In this document: piece after piece, positions 50,481 to 60,065 of the stretch
Numbering within the stretch: position 1 is the first letter of the stretch
How the letters are laid out: each line of letters starts with the position of its first letter
DNA from: Pararoseomonas baculiformis
GTDB taxonomy: Bacteria; Pseudomonadota; Alphaproteobacteria; Acetobacterales; Acetobacteraceae
Length of the DNA stretch: 64,000 nt
Reading direction: 5' to 3'
Assembly (NCBI RefSeq): GCF_017813395.1
Contig: NZ_JAGIZB010000012.1
Location: forward strand, 115,050 to 179,049
The notes under the pieces: model-generated
Seen by the model: only the letters and a program-made list of their open reading frames with translations
Told to the model about the DNA's origin: nothing
Database searches by the model: none
Made by a program: the position numbers and the translations under genes

Positions 50481-51554
50481 TCAGGCTCCTTTTCCGTCAG
50501 GTTGCGCGGCCGGCAGCAGCCGGGCGGCGGCAGGATTCCATGAAACCGCCACGGCGTCGCCGTTGGAAAGGCGGCGCAGCGGGTCCTCCGCCGCGGGGGT
50601 CTGCCGGATGGCCAGGAGCGGCGTGCCGTTGAAATCCAGGTGGTACTCGGTCTGGGCACCAAGATAGGTCACGGCCTGCAGCCGCGCGGGCCCGTCCTCG
50701 GCCGGGGCGATCTGCACATGTTCCGGGCGCAGCGCCATCACCACCCGCCCCGCCGGGGTGCGGGGGCCGAAGATGCAGGGCAGCAGGGCGCCGGTGGCGG
50801 TGCGGAAGCCGCCCGGTGTCTCCAGCTCCCCCTCGATCAGGTTGCAGCGGCCCACGAAGCCCGCCACGAAGGGGTCGGCCGGGCTCTCATACAGATCCTC
50901 CGCCGTGCCCACCTGCCGCACCCGGCCGCGTTCCATCACCACCAGCCGGTCGGCCATGGTCAGGGCCTCCTCCTGGTCATGGGTCACGATCAGGGTGGTC
51001 AGCCCCAGCCGCTGCTGCAGCGAGCGGATCTCCATCCGCACCTCGCCGCGCAGCTTGGCATCCAGGTTGGACAGGGGCTCGTCCAGCAGGAAGACGGCGG
51101 GGTTCACCACCAGGGCGCGGGCCAGGGCCACGCGCTGTTGCTGGCCGCCCGAGAGCTGTCGGGGCAGCCGGTCCTCCAGCTTGTCCAGCCGCACGAGCTG
51201 CAGGGCTTCCCGCACGCGCTTCTCGCGCTCGGCCCGGTTCACGCGGCGCATCTCAAGCCCGAAGGCCACGTTGTCCGCCACCGTCATGTGCGGGAACAGC
51301 GCATAGGACTGGAACACCATGCCCGTGTTCCGCGCATGGGGCGGGGTGCGGGTCACATCCGTCCCGCCGATCAGCACGCGCCCGGCGCTGGGCGGCACGA
51401 AGCCCGCCACCATCCGCAGCGTGGTGGTCTTCCCGCAGCCAGAGGGGCCGAGCAGCGCCACCATCTCGCCCTGGGGCACGTCCAGGTCCACCCGCTCCAC
51501 CGCGGTGGACTGGCCATAGCGCTTGCTCAGGGCTTCGAGGACAAGGCTTCCCAT
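50481..51554 (-). CDS. ABC transporter ATP-binding protein, polyamine type (PotA-like)
   Basis: The 357-residue ATPase has Walker A GPSGCGKTT, signature [16 protein letters not shown], Walker B VFLLDEPLSNLDAKL, the switch His in IVTHDQEEAL, and a C-terminal TOBE domain (about 275-340). This is the usual PotA/FbpC organisation. It lies between the forward-most permease gene and the binding-protein gene, with 28 bases between it and the permease. Confidence 0.94.
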   Translation of the reverse strand: MGSLVLEALSKRYGQSTAVERVDLDVPQGEMVALLGPSGCGKTTTLRMVAGFVPPSAGRVLIGGTDVTRTPPHARNTGMVFQSYALFPHMTVADNVAFGLEMRRVNRAEREKRVREALQLVRLDKLEDRLPRQLSGGQQQRVALARALVVNPAVFLLDEPLSNLDAKLRGEVRMEIRSLQQRLGLTTLIVTHDQEEALTMADRLVVMERGRVRQVGTAEDLYESPADPFVAGFVGRCNLIEGELETPGGFRTATGALLPCIFGPRTPAGRVVMALRPEHVQIAPAEDGPARLQAVTYLGAQTEYHLDFNGTPLLAIRQTPAAEDPLRRLSNGDAVAVSWNPAAARLLPAAQPDGKGA

Positions 51555-51582
51555 CAGAAAAGGCCCTCCTGGGCGGGGCGGG

Positions 51583-52392
51583 TCATACGGTCCTCGCGAT
51601 CGAGACGAAACGGTCGGTGATGAGCATCAGCACGGCCACCAGGATGATCTGCACGGTGGCGACCGCGGCGAGCGTGGGGTCCATGCGGAATTCGAGGTAG
51701 TTGAGCATCGCCACGGGCAGGGTGGTGCGCCCGGGGCCAACCAGCAGCAGGCTCAGCTCCAGGTTCTCGAAGCTCTGGATGAAGGAGAAGAGGCAGGCGG
51801 CGATGATGCCGGGCCGCATGGCCGGCAGCGTCACGCGGCGGAACACGGTGAAGGGCCGCGCCCCCAGATTGGCCGCCGCCTCCTCCGCCGCGCGGTCCAG
51901 CCCCTGGAGGCTGGCCGTCACCAGCCGCACGGTCCAGGGAATGGTCAGCAGCACATGGGCCGCCACCAGCCCCTGCAGGGTGGAGGTGATGTCCTGGTCC
52001 AGCCAGAACTCGGCGCGCAGGTAGAACATGTAGAGCGCGGTGCCCGCCACCACCCCAGGCACGGCCAGCGGGCCCAGAAGCAGCGTCTGCATGGCCGAGC
52101 CGCCGCGCGGCTTCGCCCGGACCAGCGCGAAGGCCGCCGCCGTGCCCAGCGGCACGCCGATCAGCGTGGCGAGCGTGGCGATCTGCAGGCTGGAGAGGAA
52201 GCCGCGGGCGAATTCCTGCCGCTGCCAGGCATTGATGTACCACTCCAGCGTGAAGCCGGAGGGCGGGAAGGAGACGATCTCCTGCGCGAAGATGCTGATG
52301 ACCATCACCATCGCCACCGGGGCGAGCATCAGCGCGAAGGCGGCCGAGACAAGGCCACCGAAGGCGAGGCGGCCGGGGGACGGCAGGTGCAA
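51583..52392 (-). CDS. ABC transporter permease, polyamine type (PotC-like)
   Basis: The 269-residue permease has six membrane segments, with FPPSGFTLEWYINAWQRQEF typical of PotC-like proteins and the coupling motif AAANLGARPFTVFRRVTLPAMRPG. It is the first gene of the operon. No good ATG is at the right place; the TTG at 52390-52392 follows AAAGGGAAA and gives the normal length. An ATG at 52497 would add a 35-residue unusual N-terminus. Confidence 0.85.
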   Translation of the reverse strand: MHLPSPGRLAFGGLVSAAFALMLAPVAMVMVISIFAQEIVSFPPSGFTLEWYINAWQRQEFARGFLSSLQIATLATLIGVPLGTAAAFALVRAKPRGGSAMQTLLLGPLAVPGVVAGTALYMFYLRAEFWLDQDITSTLQGLVAAHVLLTIPWTVRLVTASLQGLDRAAEEAAANLGARPFTVFRRVTLPAMRPGIIAACLFSFIQSFENLELSLLLVGPGRTTLPVAMLNYLEFRMDPTLAAVATVQIILVAVLMLITDRFVSIARTV

Positions 52393-52545
52393 AACGGTTT
52401 CCCTTTCGCCGGCGGTGAGATGGTCGGGCGCGCACCATAGGGAGGAGAGGGGTGGGTAGGAAACCCGTAACGGGAGAAGAAATCCCCACGGCCCCATCCC
52501 AGGCCCAGGCTTGACCCCGCCCGGGCTTCGGCGACCTATGGGCCC

Positions 52546-54573
52546 ATGAGCGAGACCAACCCCCTTCTGTCTCCCTGGGACACCCCGTTCGGCATCCCGC
52601 CTTTCGACCGGATCCGCCCGGACCATTTCCTCCCGGCCTTCGAGGCGGCCATGGCCGAGCATCTGGCGGAGATCGCCGCCATCGGCGCCGATCCGGCCGC
52701 CCCCAGCTTCGCGAACACCATCGAGGCGCTGGAGCGCAGCGGCCGCGCCCTCAACCGGGTCGGCTCCGTTTTCTCCAACCTCTCCGTCAGCCTGGGCGGC
52801 GAGGCGCTGGAGGCGCTGGACCTGGAGATCTCCCCCCGGCTCGCCCAGCACGGCATGCGCGTCTCGCTGGACCCCGCCATCTTCGCGCGGGTGGACGCGC
52901 TCTACCGCCAGAGGGAAAGCCTGGGCCTGGAGGAGGACCAGATGCGGGTGCTGGAGCGCACCCATCTCGGCTTCATCCGCAGCGGCGCGGCGCTGGACGG
53001 GGCCGCGAAGGCCCGAATGACCGCCATCTCCGAGCGCCTGGCCCTGCTGCACACCCAGTTCGGCCAGAACGTGGTTCATGACGAGAAGGAGTGGCACCTC
53101 TCGCTCTCCGCATCCGACCTGTACGGCATCCCGGACTTCCTGCGCGAGAGCATGGAGGGCGCGGCGACCGAGCGTGGCATCCCTGGCTTCGCTGTCACCC
53201 TCTCCCGCTCGCTGATCGAGCCCTTCCTCACCTTCTCCGCCCGGCGGGACCTGCGGGAGGCGGCGTACAGGGCCTGGGTCGCCCGCGGAACCCATGCCGG
53301 TGAGCATGACAACCGCCCGCTGATTCCCGAGATCCTGGCCTTGCGCGCCGAGCGGGCGCGGCTGCTCGGCTATGCCAGCTTCGCCGAGTTCCGCCTGGCC
53401 GATACCATGGCCGGCAAGCCCGAAGCCGCCGAGGAACTGCTCTCCCAGGTCTGGGAACCCGCCAGGCGCAAGGCCGCTTCCGAACGCGACCGCCTGCTGG
53501 CCGTGGCCCGGAAGGAGGGTTTCGAAGGCCCGCTGCAGCCCTGGGACTGGCGCTTCTACGCCGAAAAGGTGCGCCAGGCGGATTACGACCTCGATGAGGC
53601 CGAGCTGAAGCCTTATTTCCTGCTGGCCAACATGCAGCAGGCCGCCTTCGACACGGCCACGCGCCTCTTCGGCCTCACCTTCACCGCAATTCCTGACGCG
53701 CCCGTCTATCACCCGGATGTCCGGGCCTATGAGGTGCGGGACGCCTCGGGACATGTTGGCGTCTTCCTCGCCGATCCCTATGCCCGCGCCAACAAGCGCT
53801 CCGGCGCCTGGATGAGCAGCTACCGCGACCAGGAGAGGCTGGACGCGCCCATCTCGCCGATCATCGTCAACAACAACAACTTCGCCAGGTCCGAGCCCAC
53901 CCTGCTGAGCTTCGACGATGCGGAGACCCTGTTCCACGAGTTCGGCCATGCGCTGCACGGGCTGCTGAGCCAGGTTCGCTACCCCAGCCAGTCCGGCACC
54001 TCCGTGCGGCGCGACTTCGTGGAACTGCCCTCGCAGATCTATGAGCACTGGCTGGCCCTGCCCGAGACCCTGCGCCGCTACGCCCTTCACCATGAGACCG
54101 GCGAGCCCGTGCCGGACGCGGTGATCGCGCGCCTCCTCGCCGCGCGCGGCTTCAACCAAGGCTTCGCCACGGTGGAGTACACGGCGGCCGCGCTGATCGA
54201 CATGGAACTCCACCGCCACGCCGCGCCGGAGACCATCGACATTGAGCGCTTCGAGGCGGCGTTCCTTCAGCGCATCGGCATGCCCGCCGAGATCGGCATC
54301 CGCCACCGCCCCGCCCATTTCCAGCACCTCTTCGCCGGCGGCGGCTATGCGGCGGGCTACTACTCCTATCTCTGGGCGGAAGTGCTGGACGCCGATGGCT
54401 TCGACGCCTTCACCGAGGCGCAGAACCCCTTCGACCCCGCAACCGCCGAGCGCCTGCGCAAGGTGCTGAGCGCGGGCGACACGCGGGATCCGATGGAACT
54501 GTATGTCTCCTTCCGCGGGCGCAAGCCCAGCATCGCGCCGCTGCTGCGGAGCCGGGAGCTTCTGCCGGCCTGA
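52546..54573 (+). CDS. M3-family oligopeptidase (thimet/Dcp-like)
   Basis: The 675-residue cytosolic metallopeptidase has the zinc motif HEFGHALHGLL (His464, Glu465, His468). A third ligand lies downstream near RRDFVELPSQIYEHW, and SQSGTSVRRDF and GGGYAAGYYSYLWAEVLDADGF are further M3 signatures. The size and the N-terminal helical domain suit Dcp/OpdA-type enzymes that trim short peptides. It is transcribed away from the polyamine-type operon and converges on the aminotransferase gene, with hairpins between them. Confidence 0.95.
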   Translation: MSETNPLLSPWDTPFGIPPFDRIRPDHFLPAFEAAMAEHLAEIAAIGADPAAPSFANTIEALERSGRALNRVGSVFSNLSVSLGGEALEALDLEISPRLAQHGMRVSLDPAIFARVDALYRQRESLGLEEDQMRVLERTHLGFIRSGAALDGAAKARMTAISERLALLHTQFGQNVVHDEKEWHLSLSASDLYGIPDFLRESMEGAATERGIPGFAVTLSRSLIEPFLTFSARRDLREAAYRAWVARGTHAGEHDNRPLIPEILALRAERARLLGYASFAEFRLADTMAGKPEAAEELLSQVWEPARRKAASERDRLLAVARKEGFEGPLQPWDWRFYAEKVRQADYDLDEAELKPYFLLANMQQAAFDTATRLFGLTFTAIPDAPVYHPDVRAYEVRDASGHVGVFLADPYARANKRSGAWMSSYRDQERLDAPISPIIVNNNNFARSEPTLLSFDDAETLFHEFGHALHGLLSQVRYPSQSGTSVRRDFVELPSQIYEHWLALPETLRRYALHHETGEPVPDAVIARLLAARGFNQGFATVEYTAAALIDMELHRHAAPETIDIERFEAAFLQRIGMPAEIGIRHRPAHFQHLFAGGGYAAGYYSYLWAEVLDADGFDAFTEAQNPFDPATAERLRKVLSAGDTRDPMELYVSFRGRKPSIAPLLRSRELLPA

Positions 54574-54628
54574 TCACGCCAGGGCAGGGGGAAGGGCGGT
54601 TCCTGCACGCCCCCGCCGCAAGGAGCTG

Positions 54629-54653
54629 CGCCTGAGGCCACCGGCCTCAGGCG
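54629..54653. terminator. Hairpin in the peptidase-aminotransferase junction
   Basis: CGCCTGAGGCC (54629-54639) pairs perfectly with GGCCTCAGGCG (54643-54653) with a 3-base loop, 55 bases after the peptidase stop. It can serve both convergent genes. No T-run follows on either strand. Confidence 0.55.
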
Positions 54654-54731
54654 ACTGCCCCCGACGCCCTGAACCGGTTTCCCGCGACTGCGCGTCTGAA
54701 CGCCGTGCCGACAGGAGGCCGAACGCGGGGG

Positions 54732-54755
54732 CCGGGGTGGAGGCTGCCACCCCGG
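54732..54755. terminator. Second hairpin in the same junction
   Basis: CCGGGGTGG (54732-54740) pairs with CCACCCCGG (54747-54755) with a 6-base loop, 27 bases from the aminotransferase stop. It probably ends the reverse-strand transcript. Confidence 0.5.
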
Positions 54756-54782
54756 TGGAGGGGGCCTGGGGAAGGTGGCGCC

Positions 54783-56111
54783 TCACCCAGCCTGTGTTGC
54801 CCAGCGGATCGTATCCACGATCTCGTCGATCTGGTCCGCCGAGATGATGAGCGGCGGCGAGAGCACCAGTGAATCCCCCGCGGCCCTGATCAGCACGCCC
54901 TTGTCGAAGCAGCGCGCAGCGACGGCGCGCGCGGGGGAGGGCTTGTCGCCCTGCGGTGCGAACTCGATCGCGGCGAGGAGGCCGATATTGCGGATATCGG
55001 TCACGCCCGGCGCGTCGCGCAGGCCATGCACCGCCGCCTCCCAGGTGCCAGCAATGTCGGCGGCGCGCTGGAACAGGCCTTCCTCCTGATAAACCTGGAG
55101 GGTGGCCATGGCGGCGGCAGCGGCGAGCGGGTGGCCCGAATAGGTGTAGCCGTGCATGAACTCGGCCACGCCCTCGGGCTGGGACATCAGGCCGGCGGCC
55201 ACCCGGTCGTTCGCCAGGACGCCGCCCATGGGCACGGCGCCGTTCGTCATGCCCTTGGCGCAGCAGATCAGGTCCGGCATCACGCCCAGGGCCTGGCTGC
55301 CGAAAGGCGCCCCGAGGCGGCCGAAGCCGGTAACGACCTCGTCGAAGATCAGCAGAAGGCCGTGCCGATCGCAGATCTCGCGCAGCCGCTCCAGGTAGCC
55401 GACCGGCGGCACTAAGACGCCGCTCGACCCCGCCACCGGCTCCACGATCACGGCCGCGATGGTGGAAGGGTCCTGCGCCTGCACGATTCCTTCCAGCGCC
55501 TCCGCGAAGGCGATTCCCCCATGCTCCGGCCTGCCGCGGCTGAAAGCGTTGCGCGCAGGATCATGCGTGTGCGGCAGGTGGGAAACGCCGGGCAGGAGCG
55601 GTCCGTAATGCTTCCGCTGCATCCCGATGCCAGCCACGGAGAGCCCGCCGAAATTCACGCCATGATAGCTTCGCTGCCGCCCGATCAGCTTCACGCGCTG
55701 CCCTTCGCCGCGCACCGAATGATGGGCGAGGGCCAGCTTCAGCGCCGTGTCCACCGCCTCGGAGCCTGAGCTGGTGAAGAAGACGCGGTTGAAGCCCTCC
55801 GGCGCCACTTCGGTCAGCCTGTTGGCGTATTCGAAGGCTGCCGGATGGCCGAGGCCGAAGGAGGAGGCGAAGTCGAGCTGGCCCGCCTGGGCACGGATCG
55901 CCTCGACAATCTTCGGATGGGTATGGCCGGCATTCACGCACCAGAGCCCGGCGATGGCGTCCAGCACCTGGCGCCCTTCCGGCGTGACGTAATGCATCCC
56001 CTGCGCGCGGGTGACGAAGCGCGGATCCCGCTTCCAGGCCCGGTTGGGGGTGAAGGGCATCCAGTAGGCGTCGAGGGAATTCGGGGCGGTGTCGAAGGAG
56101 AAGTCGTTCAT
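54783..56111 (-). CDS. Class III omega-aminotransferase (beta-alanine/pyruvate type)
   Basis: The 442-residue PLP enzyme has the class III signatures LWCVNAGHTHPKIVEAI near the N-terminus and FTSSGSEAVDTALKLA for the phosphate pocket. It also has IFDEVVTGFGRLG and the PLP lysine in CCAKGMTNGAVPMGGVL. The start (YWMPFTPNRAWKRDPRF) is characteristic of omega-amino acid:pyruvate transaminases, which move the amino group of beta-alanine or a terminal amine to pyruvate. It is divergent from the C45/ABC operon, with a 318-base shared promoter region. Confidence 0.92.
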   Translation of the reverse strand: MNDFSFDTAPNSLDAYWMPFTPNRAWKRDPRFVTRAQGMHYVTPEGRQVLDAIAGLWCVNAGHTHPKIVEAIRAQAGQLDFASSFGLGHPAAFEYANRLTEVAPEGFNRVFFTSSGSEAVDTALKLALAHHSVRGEGQRVKLIGRQRSYHGVNFGGLSVAGIGMQRKHYGPLLPGVSHLPHTHDPARNAFSRGRPEHGGIAFAEALEGIVQAQDPSTIAAVIVEPVAGSSGVLVPPVGYLERLREICDRHGLLLIFDEVVTGFGRLGAPFGSQALGVMPDLICCAKGMTNGAVPMGGVLANDRVAAGLMSQPEGVAEFMHGYTYSGHPLAAAAAMATLQVYQEEGLFQRAADIAGTWEAAVHGLRDAPGVTDIRNIGLLAAIEFAPQGDKPSPARAVAARCFDKGVLIRAAGDSLVLSPPLIISADQIDEIVDTIRWATQAG

Positions 56112-56429
56112 GGTCCGGCTATTCCGGTGAGGGGGAAGGGAAGGGGTGGCAGGGCCCGGGCGCCGCGGAGCGCGGCCTCGGCCGGGCCACCGCGGGCCTG
56201 GACGCGATGGGGCAGGGCGCGCGCAACCCTGCGGCGCCTTCTCTGGCCCCCGATGCTCTGCTCCGGCCTCCAAAATGCATGCCGGGGTGCCGTGGCCCCG
56301 GCTTTCGCGCGGGGCTGCGCCGTCCTCCCGGCAATATGCATCGGCCGCATCATTCGCCTTGAGCTTTCCCCTGGGGCGATGCAGGATGCTTGCACTTTGG
56401 ATCGCCAAAGTCCAGGCGGCAGGACAGAT
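56112..56429. other. Divergent promoter region of the aminotransferase and C45 operon
   Basis: These 318 bases carry no gene. The part near the C45 start is less GC-rich, from about 56325 to 56430, and holds an inverted repeat listed separately. The rest is GC-rich and unremarkable. Confidence 0.5.
56394..56411. promoter_or_regulatory. Inverted repeat before the C45 gene (possible GntR operator)
   Basis: ACTTTGG-ATCG-CCAAAGT is a perfect 7-bp inverted repeat with a 4-base centre, 18 bases before the C45 start. The GntR regulator at the end of the operon is a natural candidate to bind it, but no known consensus is matched exactly. Confidence 0.5.
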
Positions 56430-57551
56430 ATGACGGTTGAACCCTTTCCCCTCATCGAATTGCGCGGCTCCCCCGAGCAGCGTGGCCGCGATTACGGTCG
56501 GCAGGCGGCGCGGCGCATCCACCGCAGCATCGAGCACTACACCGCCCAGCTCGCCGCCGACGGGCATGGCGTGGACAAGGTCCATGGCTGGGCGCGGGAC
56601 TTCCTGCCGCGGATCGAGGCCTTCGACCCCGACTACATCGCCGAGATGCGCGGCATCGCCGCCGGGGCTGAGGTGGCGTTCGAGGACATCGTCCTCATCA
56701 ATGCCCGCACGGAGGTGCTGCAGCTCGGCAAGCGCCAGGCGACGGCGAAGAAGGATCCGGATGGCTGCACCGGCGTGGTGGTGCTGCCGGAGGCCTCGGC
56801 CGATGGCTCGCTGATCCATGCCCAGAACTGGGACTGGAAGTCGGAATGCGCCGAAACCTGCGTGGTGCTGCGCATCCGGCGCGATGACGGGCCGGATATC
56901 CTCACCTTCGTGGAAGCGGGTGGCCTGGCCCGCGCCGGGCTGAACGCCGCCGGCATCGCCATCACCGCCAACTACCTGCAGAGCGACCGGGACTACCGCA
57001 GCCTGGGCGTGCCGCTCGCCCTGATCCGCCGGAAGGTGCTGGAGAAGGAGTTCGTCGCCCAGGCCTTCCAATCCGTCTATGCCACGGTGAAGTCGGCTTC
57101 CAACAATGTCATCGTCAGCCAGGCCGGCGGCATCGCCATCAACTTCGAATGCGCACCGGACGAGACCTTCCAGGTGCATGCGACCAACGGGCTGATCGTG
57201 CATGCCAACCACTTCATCAGCCCCGTTGCCCTCTCGAAGCTGAAGGATGCCGGCGTGGCCACCACGCCGGACAGCCTGTACCGCGACATGCGCGTGCGCC
57301 AGCTGCTGGAGGCCCGGAAGGGCGGGCTGGACGTGCAGGCGGTGAAGGATGCCCTTTTCGACGACTACCAGTCCCCCTGGGCCGTGTGCCGCCCGCCGCG
57401 CCTGAATTCCGCGGGCAATCTTTCCGCCACCGTGGCCATGCTGGTGATGCAGCCGGCCCGGGGCGTGCTGGAGGTGGCCCCGCTCCCCGCGCTGAACCGG
57501 CATTTCACCCGCTACGAGCTGTTCCCCAACGCTGAGGCAAAGGCCGCATGA
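56430..57551 (+). CDS. C45-family N-terminal nucleophile acyltransferase/amidohydrolase
   Basis: The 373-residue protein resembles isopenicillin N acyltransferase (peptidase family C45). It has the N-terminal ELRGSPEQRGRDYGRQAA, the self-cleavage site DGCTGVVVLP with Cys113 as future N-terminal nucleophile, and the downstream NWDWKSECAETCVVL and SASNNVIVSQAGGIAINFE blocks. Bacterial members hydrolyse or transfer acyl groups on amides such as N-acyl amino acids. The ATG at 56430 has AGGA upstream. The end overlaps the binding-protein gene (ATGA). Confidence 0.87.
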   Translation: MTVEPFPLIELRGSPEQRGRDYGRQAARRIHRSIEHYTAQLAADGHGVDKVHGWARDFLPRIEAFDPDYIAEMRGIAAGAEVAFEDIVLINARTEVLQLGKRQATAKKDPDGCTGVVVLPEASADGSLIHAQNWDWKSECAETCVVLRIRRDDGPDILTFVEAGGLARAGLNAAGIAITANYLQSDRDYRSLGVPLALIRRKVLEKEFVAQAFQSVYATVKSASNNVIVSQAGGIAINFECAPDETFQVHATNGLIVHANHFISPVALSKLKDAGVATTPDSLYRDMRVRQLLEARKGGLDVQAVKDALFDDYQSPWAVCRPPRLNSAGNLSATVAMLVMQPARGVLEVAPLPALNRHFTRYELFPNAEAKAA

Positions 57552-59098
57552 AGATTCATTCCTTCCTGGCGGGCTTCGCTGCCGCCGCGCTGTCGATCCT
57601 TCCCGCGGCCGCGCAGGCGCCCCTGCGCGCCTCGCTCAACTCCGACATCCGCAGCACCCAGCCGGGCGGGAACCGGGACTTCAACACCGATACGGTGATG
57701 ATGCATGTGGTGGAGGGGCTGGTCGCGCTGAACGAGCGCGCGGCCCCCGTGCCCATGTTGGCGGAGAAGGTGGATGTCTCGCCCGACGGGCTGACCTACA
57801 GCTTCACCCTCCGCCAGGGCGTCACCTTCCACAACGGCGCGCCGCTCACCTCCGCCGAGGTGCTGTGGAGCCTGCGCCGCTACATGGACCCGGCGACGCA
57901 GTGGCGCTGCCTGCCGGATCTGAACGGCCGCTCGGGCCTGGCGAAGATCACCGACATGGCGGCGCCCGATGCGCGCAGCGTGACGATCACGCTGGAAAAG
58001 CCGGCCGCCCTGTTCCTCTCCACCATCGCGCGCCCGGATTGCGGCAGCACCGGCATCCTGCATCCCAGCTCCGTCGGCGCGGATGGGGCATGGGTGAAGC
58101 CCGTGGGTACCGGTCCCTACAGCCTCGGCGAGTGGCGCCGGGGACAATATGTCGAGCTGGAGCGCTTCGAGGGCTATGCATCCCTTCCCGGTGAGCGGGA
58201 CGGGTTCGCAGGCGGCAAGCGCGCCCTGATGCCACGCCTGCGCTTCGTCATCATCCCCGATTCCTCGGCGGCCAAGGCCGCGCTCCTGGCCGGCAATGTC
58301 GATGTGCTGACCGACGTGCCCTCTCCGGAGCTGCCCGACCTGCGCGCCCGCCGCGACGTCTCGGTGGTGGCGGCGCCGAGCATGGGCGTGACGGCGCTGC
58401 TGCTGCAAACCCGCGATCCCCTGCTGAAGGACGAGCGCATCCGCCGCGCCCTGGCGCTTTCGCTGGATGTGCCGGAACTTGTCACCGGCATCCTGGGCCA
58501 GGATACGCAGCCCAACGCTTCCCCGCTGCCCAGCGCCAGCCCCTACCGCAGCCAAGCCCAGGCCGGCCGCCCCGCGCGCGACATCGCGGCGGCGAAGCGC
58601 CTGCTGGCGGAAGCCGGGTATCGCGGCCAGACGATCCGCATGATCACCAACCGCCGCTACCCCAATGTCTATGACTCGGCGGTCACGGCCCAGGCCATGG
58701 CGGCCGATGCCGGGATCAAGATCGAGCTGGAGGTGATGGACTGGGCCACGCAGCTGGACCGCTACACGCGCGGCGACTACCAGACGATGTCCTTCATCTA
58801 CTCCCCACGCCTCGATCCCTCCCTGTCCTATGAGATGATCTCGGGCCCGAAGGACACCCAGCCCCGCAAGGTGTGGGAGGACCCGCAGGCCCTGGCCCTG
58901 ATCCAGCGCTCCATGAGCGTGACGGACCAGGCCGAGCGCCAGGCCATTTTCGATGAGCTCTACAGGCTCTTCATGGCCCAGGTGCCGATGATCATCCTCT
59001 ACAACCAGCCGGATTACGTCGCCTTCCGCCAGAATGTGCGGGGCGTGCAGCCCTGGTCCTCGGGCCAGACCCGCCTCTGGAACGTCTCGCGCGACTGA
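57548..59098 (+). CDS. Peptide-type ABC solute-binding protein (family 5)
   Basis: The 516-residue protein has a signal peptide (MKIHSFLAGFAAAALSILPAAAQ) and the SBP_bac_5 fold: YSFTLRQGVTFHNGAPLTSAEVLWSL, then GTGPYSLGEWRRGQYVELERF. It binds the ligand for the downstream permeases and ATPase. Translation is coupled to the C45 gene by a 4-base overlap. The coupling suggests that the imported ligand, or its product, is handled by the C45 enzyme. Confidence 0.92.
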   Translation: MKIHSFLAGFAAAALSILPAAAQAPLRASLNSDIRSTQPGGNRDFNTDTVMMHVVEGLVALNERAAPVPMLAEKVDVSPDGLTYSFTLRQGVTFHNGAPLTSAEVLWSLRRYMDPATQWRCLPDLNGRSGLAKITDMAAPDARSVTITLEKPAALFLSTIARPDCGSTGILHPSSVGADGAWVKPVGTGPYSLGEWRRGQYVELERFEGYASLPGERDGFAGGKRALMPRLRFVIIPDSSAAKAALLAGNVDVLTDVPSPELPDLRARRDVSVVAAPSMGVTALLLQTRDPLLKDERIRRALALSLDVPELVTGILGQDTQPNASPLPSASPYRSQAQAGRPARDIAAAKRLLAEAGYRGQTIRMITNRRYPNVYDSAVTAQAMAADAGIKIELEVMDWATQLDRYTRGDYQTMSFIYSPRLDPSLSYEMISGPKDTQPRKVWEDPQALALIQRSMSVTDQAERQAIFDELYRLFMAQVPMIILYNQPDYVAFRQNVRGVQPWSSGQTRLWNVSRD

Positions 59099-59108
59099 GG
59101 AGCGGGGA

Positions 59109-60056
59109 ATGTCGGCCACCTATGCGCTGAAGCGGCTGGGCATGGCGCTGCCCACCCTGCTTCTCGTCGCCCTCGCGGTGTTCGCCCTGCTCCGGCTTGT
59201 GCCGGGCGATCCGGCGCAGCTCATGCTGGGCGATGCGGCGGATGCCGCCCAGCTCGAGGCGCTGCGGGAGAGCATGGGGCTGAACCATTCCCTGCCCGTG
59301 CAGTTCATCCGCTGGCTCGGCGCCGCGCTCCAGGGCGATCTCGGCCGCTCGCTGGCCAATGAGCAGGCGGTGCTGCCGCTGATCATCGAGCGCTTCCAGG
59401 TCACCGCCTCCATCGTGCTGGTGGCGGTGGCGCTGGCGGCGGCGATCGCCGTGCCGCTCGGCACCATCGCTGCCTGGAAGCAGAACAGCAGCCTGGATCT
59501 GGCGGTGGTGAGCGGCGCGACGCTGCTGCTCTCCATCCCCAGCTTCTGGCTCGGCCTGTTGCTGCTGCTCCTCTTCGGGCTGAAGCTCGGCTGGGTGCCG
59601 GTGGTGGGCTATGTGGGCTTCGGCGAGGATCCCTGGGCCGCGCTGCTCTATATCGCGCTGCCCGTGGTCACGCTGACGCTGATCGAAACCGGCGTGCTCA
59701 CCCGCATGGCCCGCAGCGCGGCCATCGACGTGCTGCGGCTGGAATATGTCGCCCATGCGCGGTCAAAGGGGCTGCGGGAATCCACCGTGCTGCGCCGGCA
59801 TGTCCTGCCCAATGCCTTCGGCCCCACCCTGACGCTGCTTGGCATCGTGCTGGGCAATCTGCTGGGCGGCATCGCGGTGATCGAGACGGTGTTCACCATC
59901 CCCGGCCTCGGGCGGCTCATGGTGGATGGGATTTATGCGCGGGACTATCCTGTCGTGCAGGGGACCATGCTCTTCGTCGCCGCCATCTATGTGCTGGTGA
60001 ACCTGCTGGTGGACCTTCTCTACCCGTTTTTCGACCCCCGTGTGGCCGCGGAATAG
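59109..60056 (+). CDS. Dipeptide-type ABC permease (DppB-like)
   Basis: The 315-residue permease has six membrane helices. The N-terminal RLVPGDPAQLMLGDAAD and MGLNHSLPVQFIRWL segments and the coupling motif YVAHARSKGLRESTVLRRHVLPNA are those of DppB-type permeases. The ATG at 59109 has GGGGA upstream. It lies ten bases after the binding-protein gene. Confidence 0.93.
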   Translation: MSATYALKRLGMALPTLLLVALAVFALLRLVPGDPAQLMLGDAADAAQLEALRESMGLNHSLPVQFIRWLGAALQGDLGRSLANEQAVLPLIIERFQVTASIVLVAVALAAAIAVPLGTIAAWKQNSSLDLAVVSGATLLLSIPSFWLGLLLLLLFGLKLGWVPVVGYVGFGEDPWAALLYIALPVVTLTLIETGVLTRMARSAAIDVLRLEYVAHARSKGLRESTVLRRHVLPNAFGPTLTLLGIVLGNLLGGIAVIETVFTIPGLGRLMVDGIYARDYPVVQGTMLFVAAIYVLVNLLVDLLYPFFDPRVAAE

Positions 60057-60065
60057 GAGCCGGGC

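Noticed and set aside
51583..54327. Reverse frame of 914 codons covering the M3 peptidase and the permease
   Set aside because: Only the last 269 codons are permease; the rest is antisense to the peptidase. The permease start was placed at 52392.
55845..56429. Upstream extension of the C45 frame
   Set aside because: It is antisense to the aminotransferase and has no domain. The C45 protein starts at 56430, where a ribosome binding site is present.
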